A DNA stretch of 7,902 nt from NCBI GenBank assembly GCA_902492855.1, contig CABUMU010000094.1, forward strand, positions 1-7,902, written 5' to 3'. Positions 5,842 to 7,902 of the stretch are shown piece by piece; within the stretch, counting starts at the first letter, position 1, and each line of letters begins with the position of its first letter. The notes beneath the pieces were generated by a model, which was not told the origin of the DNA, made no database searches, and saw nothing but the letters and a program-made list of their open reading frames with translations. The DNA is from an uncultured Collinsella sp. Lineage in GTDB: Bacteria; Actinomycetota; Coriobacteriia; Coriobacteriales; Coriobacteriaceae. The position numbers and the translations under genes are program-made.

Positions 5842-6645
5842 TTAAGCGCCGGCGATGACGAGGGCTGGACGTGAGCTGTCAGTGGCCTCGGCGATCGAGG
5901 TGGCGACGGCATGGTCGGGGTCACGGTCCATCACGATGGCGTCGACATCGGCAAGCTCGGCAAAGCGGTACATGCCGCGTCCGTTAACCTTGCTGGCGTC
6001 CATGAGGGCGACGCTTTGATGGGCCGCGGCGATCATAGCCGTTTTAGTCTCGGCCATCTGGGGAAAGTCGGTCGTAAAGCCGCAGCTGGAGACAAAGGCG
6101 CCGGGGCACATGACGGCCAGATCGGCATGGACCATTTGGAGCGCCTGCATAGTGAGCGGTCCGTACAAATAACGATGGCCTTTGCGCAACGCCCCGCCCA
6201 GCATGACGACATCGACCGAGGGCATGCTCTCGTCGATGTAATCGGCAATGGTAATGTCGGCCGTGATGACGGTGATGCCGTTGCGCTGGTCGAGGAGCCG
6301 AACGAACTCGAGCGCCGTGGTGCCCGAGTCGACGAGCAGCGTGTCGCCGTCATTGACGAGCTCGATGGCGCTTTGCGCGATGGCTTGCTTGGCGGCGACG
6401 TTGACATTGATGCGGCGATCCTGCGTGGAGACGGTCAGGCGTTTGTGGAGCGAGACGGCACCGCCGTGCGTGCGGCGCAGCTTGCCTGCTTTGGCGAGCG
6501 CGTCCAGGTCGGCGCGGGCGGTGACGGAGGACACGCCAAAGGTCTGGGCGATTTCTGCTACCTGCACCGAGGCATTATGATCGAGCATTTCCAAAATGGC
6601 GGTACGGCGTTCGTCGGCAAAGGCACGGTTGGTGGCTTGGGCCAT
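5842..6645 (-). CDS. DeoR-family transcriptional regulator of sugar-phosphate metabolism
   Basis: A 267-residue repressor-type protein. The N-terminal DeoR winged helix-turn-helix spans about residues 11-65, with RRTAILEMLDHNASVQVAEI, then GVSSVTARADLDALAKAGKL and the family's typical RRTHGGA ending. The C-terminal sugar-phosphate-sensing domain (DeoRC) shows DSGTTALEFVRLL (106-118), VMLGGALRKG (147-156) and LMDASKVNGRGMYRF (214-228). The start at 6645 is chosen because GGAG lies five bases upstream. An in-frame ATG at 6702 would add 19 residues but has no good ribosome binding site, and the added part is AT-rich and unlike the family. It is read divergently from a class II aldolase, its likely target. 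The effector is probably a phosphorylated hexose or ketose; which one cannot be read from the sequence. Confidence 0.9.
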   Translation of the reverse strand: MAQATNRAFADERRTAILEMLDHNASVQVAEIAQTFGVSSVTARADLDALAKAGKLRRTHGGAVSLHKRLTVSTQDRRINVNVAAKQAIAQSAIELVNDGDTLLVDSGTTALEFVRLLDQRNGITVITADITIADYIDESMPSVDVVMLGGALRKGHRYLYGPLTMQALQMVHADLAVMCPGAFVSSCGFTTDFPQMAETKTAMIAAAHQSVALMDASKVNGRGMYRFAELADVDAIVMDRDPDHAVATSIAEATDSSRPALVIAGA

Positions 6646-6701
6646 GCTTGCTCCATTCTCGGCTAAATTTGCAGGAATTGTGTTGACTCTATTTTCGTTC
6701 A

Positions 6702-6755
6702 TTTTCTTTTTGAGTAAGAAAACACCTTTCGATTACTTATCTTTTCTATAAAAGA
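6702..6755. promoter_or_regulatory. Two A/T inverted repeats near the deoR start (candidate operators)
   Basis: TTTTCTT-N7-AAGAAAA spans 6702-6722 and TCTTTT-N4-AAAAGA spans 6740-6755, with centres about 36 bp apart. DeoR-family operators are often repeated TTTC/GAAA-rich half-sites, so autoregulation is plausible. AT-rich DNA easily makes such short repeats by chance, so support is modest. Confidence 0.3.
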
Positions 6756-6836
6756 AAGACGCTGAACGCCCAAAATTCAATATCGAACATGTCCACTCGG
6801 CTCAAATTCCTTCCGTTTACTTTTCAAAAACGACTG

Positions 6837-6859
6837 TATTGACCTGCATGGGCTCAATA
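6837..6859. promoter_or_regulatory. Inverted repeat upstream of the aldolase promoter
   Basis: TATTGA-N11-TCAATA forms a 23-bp imperfect palindrome, about 30 bp upstream of the candidate -10 at 6889. Its right arm is part of the octamer TCAATATC, which recurs 77 bp upstream at 6777. This is a candidate regulator-binding site for the aldolase gene. Confidence 0.35.
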
Positions 6860-6907
6860 TCTCGCGCGTGTAAAGCCGCTGAATTTCATACAATGAGCGC
6901 AGCAAAA

Positions 6908-6958
6908 CGCAAGGTAAACGCCTTGTGAACAACTACGCCCGATGTCCAGATGCGGGCG
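6908..6958 (+). promoter_or_regulatory. Structured 5' leader of the aldolase gene (two hairpins)
   Basis: Hairpin 1 is CGCAAGG-TAAACG-CCTTGTG (6908-6927, seven pairs with one G-U). Hairpin 2 is CGCCCG-N11-CGGGCG (6936-6958, six G-C pairs). The second ends six bases before the ribosome binding site AGGAG (6965-6969). Both would lie in the mRNA if transcription begins near 6901. No T run follows, so this is not a terminator. Hairpin 1 could also be a DNA operator. Confidence 0.4.
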
Positions 6959-6978
6959 AGGGAGAGGAGCAAACGCTC

Positions 6979-7836
6979 ATGGCACTTGTTACCACCGAAA
7001 AGATGCTCAAGGACGCTCAGGCCGGCCACTACGCTGTTGGCGCTTTCAACGTCGAGAACCTCGAGTTTGTTATGGCCGTTCTGGCCGCTGCCGAGGAGAC
7101 CAAGTCCCCCGTCATCATGCAGACCACCCCGGGCACCATCAAGACCGCTGGTCTGGACTACTTCTATGGCATGGTCAAGGCTGCCGCCGAGCGCGCTTCC
7201 GTGCCCGTCGCTCTGCACCTCGATCACGGCGATGGCTATGACCGCTGCATGCAGGCTTTCCGCACGGGCTACACCTCTGTCATGATCGACGGCTCGCACG
7301 AGTCCTTCGAGGACAATATCGCCCTGACCAAGTCCGTCGCCGACGCTGGCCGCGCCATGGGCGTGCCCGTCGAGGCCGAGCTCGGTAAGGTTGGCGGCAA
7401 GGAGGACGACGGTCCCGCGGTTGAGGGCGAGAGCCCCTACACCGATCCTGCCGAGGCCAAGGAGTTCGTCGAGCGTACCGGCTGCACCTCCCTCGCAATT
7501 GGCGTTGGCACCAGCCACGGCGTGTACACGAGCGATCCGCACATCGAGCAGTCCGTGGTCAAGGCCATCCGCGACGCCGTCGACGTGCCGCTGGTTCTGC
7601 ACGGCACCTCCGGTGTGCCCGATGAGCAGGTTGCCGAGGCTGTGAAGAACGGCATCTGCAAGGTTAACTACGCCACCGAGCTGCGTCAGGCCTACACCAA
7701 GGGCTTCATGGCCTACATGGCCGAGAACCCTGCCTGCTTCGATCCCAAGAAGCCGGCCAAGGAGGGTATGCGTGAGATCACCGAGCTGGTTAAGATCCGC
7801 ATGACCAACCTTAACTCTGTGGGCAAGGCAGAGTAA
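6979..7836 (+). CDS. Class II ketose-bisphosphate aldolase, GatY/KbaY-like
   Basis: A zinc-dependent cytoplasmic aldolase that reversibly splits tagatose-1,6-bisphosphate or fructose-1,6-bisphosphate into dihydroxyacetone phosphate and glyceraldehyde-3-phosphate. It has 285 residues, matching the roughly 285 of this subfamily. The catalytic D82 and zinc ligand H83 are in HLDHGDG (80-86), zinc ligands H180 in GTSHGVY (177-183) and H208 in LHGTSG (207-212), and there is the second signature VEAELGKVGG (131-140). GICKVNYATEL (225-235) and TTPGT (49-53) resemble E. coli GatY (GICKINVATEL, TPGT) more closely than Bacillus FbaA. The ATG at 6979 has AGGAG nine bases upstream; an in-frame GTG at 6925 lies inside a hairpin without a ribosome binding site. 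Divergence from a DeoR regulator fits either a tagatose/galactitol or a general hexose role. The family is sure; substrate preference is not. Confidence 0.92.
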   Translation: MALVTTEKMLKDAQAGHYAVGAFNVENLEFVMAVLAAAEETKSPVIMQTTPGTIKTAGLDYFYGMVKAAAERASVPVALHLDHGDGYDRCMQAFRTGYTSVMIDGSHESFEDNIALTKSVADAGRAMGVPVEAELGKVGGKEDDGPAVEGESPYTDPAEAKEFVERTGCTSLAIGVGTSHGVYTSDPHIEQSVVKAIRDAVDVPLVLHGTSGVPDEQVAEAVKNGICKVNYATELRQAYTKGFMAYMAENPACFDPKKPAKEGMREITELVKIRMTNLNSVGKAE

Positions 7837-7902
7837 CAGCAAGGGTACTCCGACTCGCTACATATCCCGGGGAGGGACGAGGGCTTAGTTCCCCAATCTT
7901 TC
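7837..7902. other. Non-coding window end after the aldolase
   Basis: GGGGA (7869-7873) can pair with TCCCC (7890-7894) across a 16-base gap, followed by only three Ts (7899-7901). This is too weak to call a terminator, and the window ends before more can be judged. Confidence 0.2.

Larger units (their letters stand above)
6646..6978. promoter_or_regulatory. Divergent deoR / aldolase control region
   Basis: This 333-base gap is AT-rich compared with both genes. It holds the regulator's ribosome binding site (GGAG, minus strand 6654-6651), several inverted repeats, a possible -10 for the aldolase (TACAAT, 6889-6894, five of six consensus bases) and a leader with two hairpins. The octamer TCAATATC occurs at 6777-6784 and again at 6854-6861. 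No gene is seen in it. I find no convincing promoter for the regulator on the minus strand. Confidence 0.6.

Noticed and set aside
5911..6666. 251-codon plus-strand frame opposite the deoR-type gene
   Set aside because: It is a shadow of a complete DeoR-family protein on the other strand, with no domain signature of its own.
6886..7842. 318-codon minus-strand frame covering the aldolase
   Set aside because: It is antisense to a clear class II aldolase; its Leu/Gly/His-rich sequence has no domain, and no ribosome binding site was seen.
7869..7902. Terminator after the aldolase
   Set aside because: The possible GGGGA/TCCCC stem has a 16-base loop and only a three-base T run, too weak to call.

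Overview
The window looks like chromosome from a GC-rich, anaerobic, saccharolytic Actinomycetota gut bacterium. A Coriobacteriia / Collinsella-like genome is my best guess. The reasons are the GC-rich coding sequence with strong third-position GC, a long type-2 (Firmicutes-style) GalT, a stand-alone flavodiiron protein typical of anaerobes, and small GGGGAC-bearing intergenic elements. The organism call is inference; no rRNA or other marker gene is present.

Layout from left to right: (1) 1-282 is non-coding, with a 33-bp tandem repeat, a GGGGAC-type palindromic element and a probable terminator for the genes to its right. (2) 283-3107, minus strand: a two-gene Leloir operon, galK then galT, with the reading frames overlapping. 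(3) 3108-3445: divergent control region with three copies of a 13-bp operator-like sequence, two of them forming an exact 18-bp inverted repeat. (4) 3446-4477, plus strand: a LacI/GalR-family repressor, the obvious candidate to bind those sites. (5) 4607-5767, plus strand: an A-type flavodiiron protein (fprA) with its own extended -10 promoter, an inverted repeat over the promoter, and a strong terminator. (6) 5842-6645, minus strand: a DeoR-family sugar-phosphate-sensing repressor. (7) 6646-6978: second divergent control region, with several inverted repeats and a structured leader. (8) 6979-7836, plus strand: a GatY/KbaY-like class II ketose-bisphosphate aldolase.

Functionally there are two divergent regulator/target modules for sugar catabolism. 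LacI with galKT covers galactose to galactose-1-phosphate to UDP-galactose/glucose-1-phosphate. DeoR with the aldolase covers tagatose- or fructose-bisphosphate to triose phosphates. An oxygen/NO-detoxifying flavodiiron gene sits between them. GalE, GalM and a sugar transporter are not in the window, so the Leloir pathway is incomplete here. I see no mobile element gene, CRISPR array, tRNA or rRNA. The genes are ordinary, recognisable families; the observations worth a second look are mainly in the control regions, plus an unusual galactose-binding motif in GalK.
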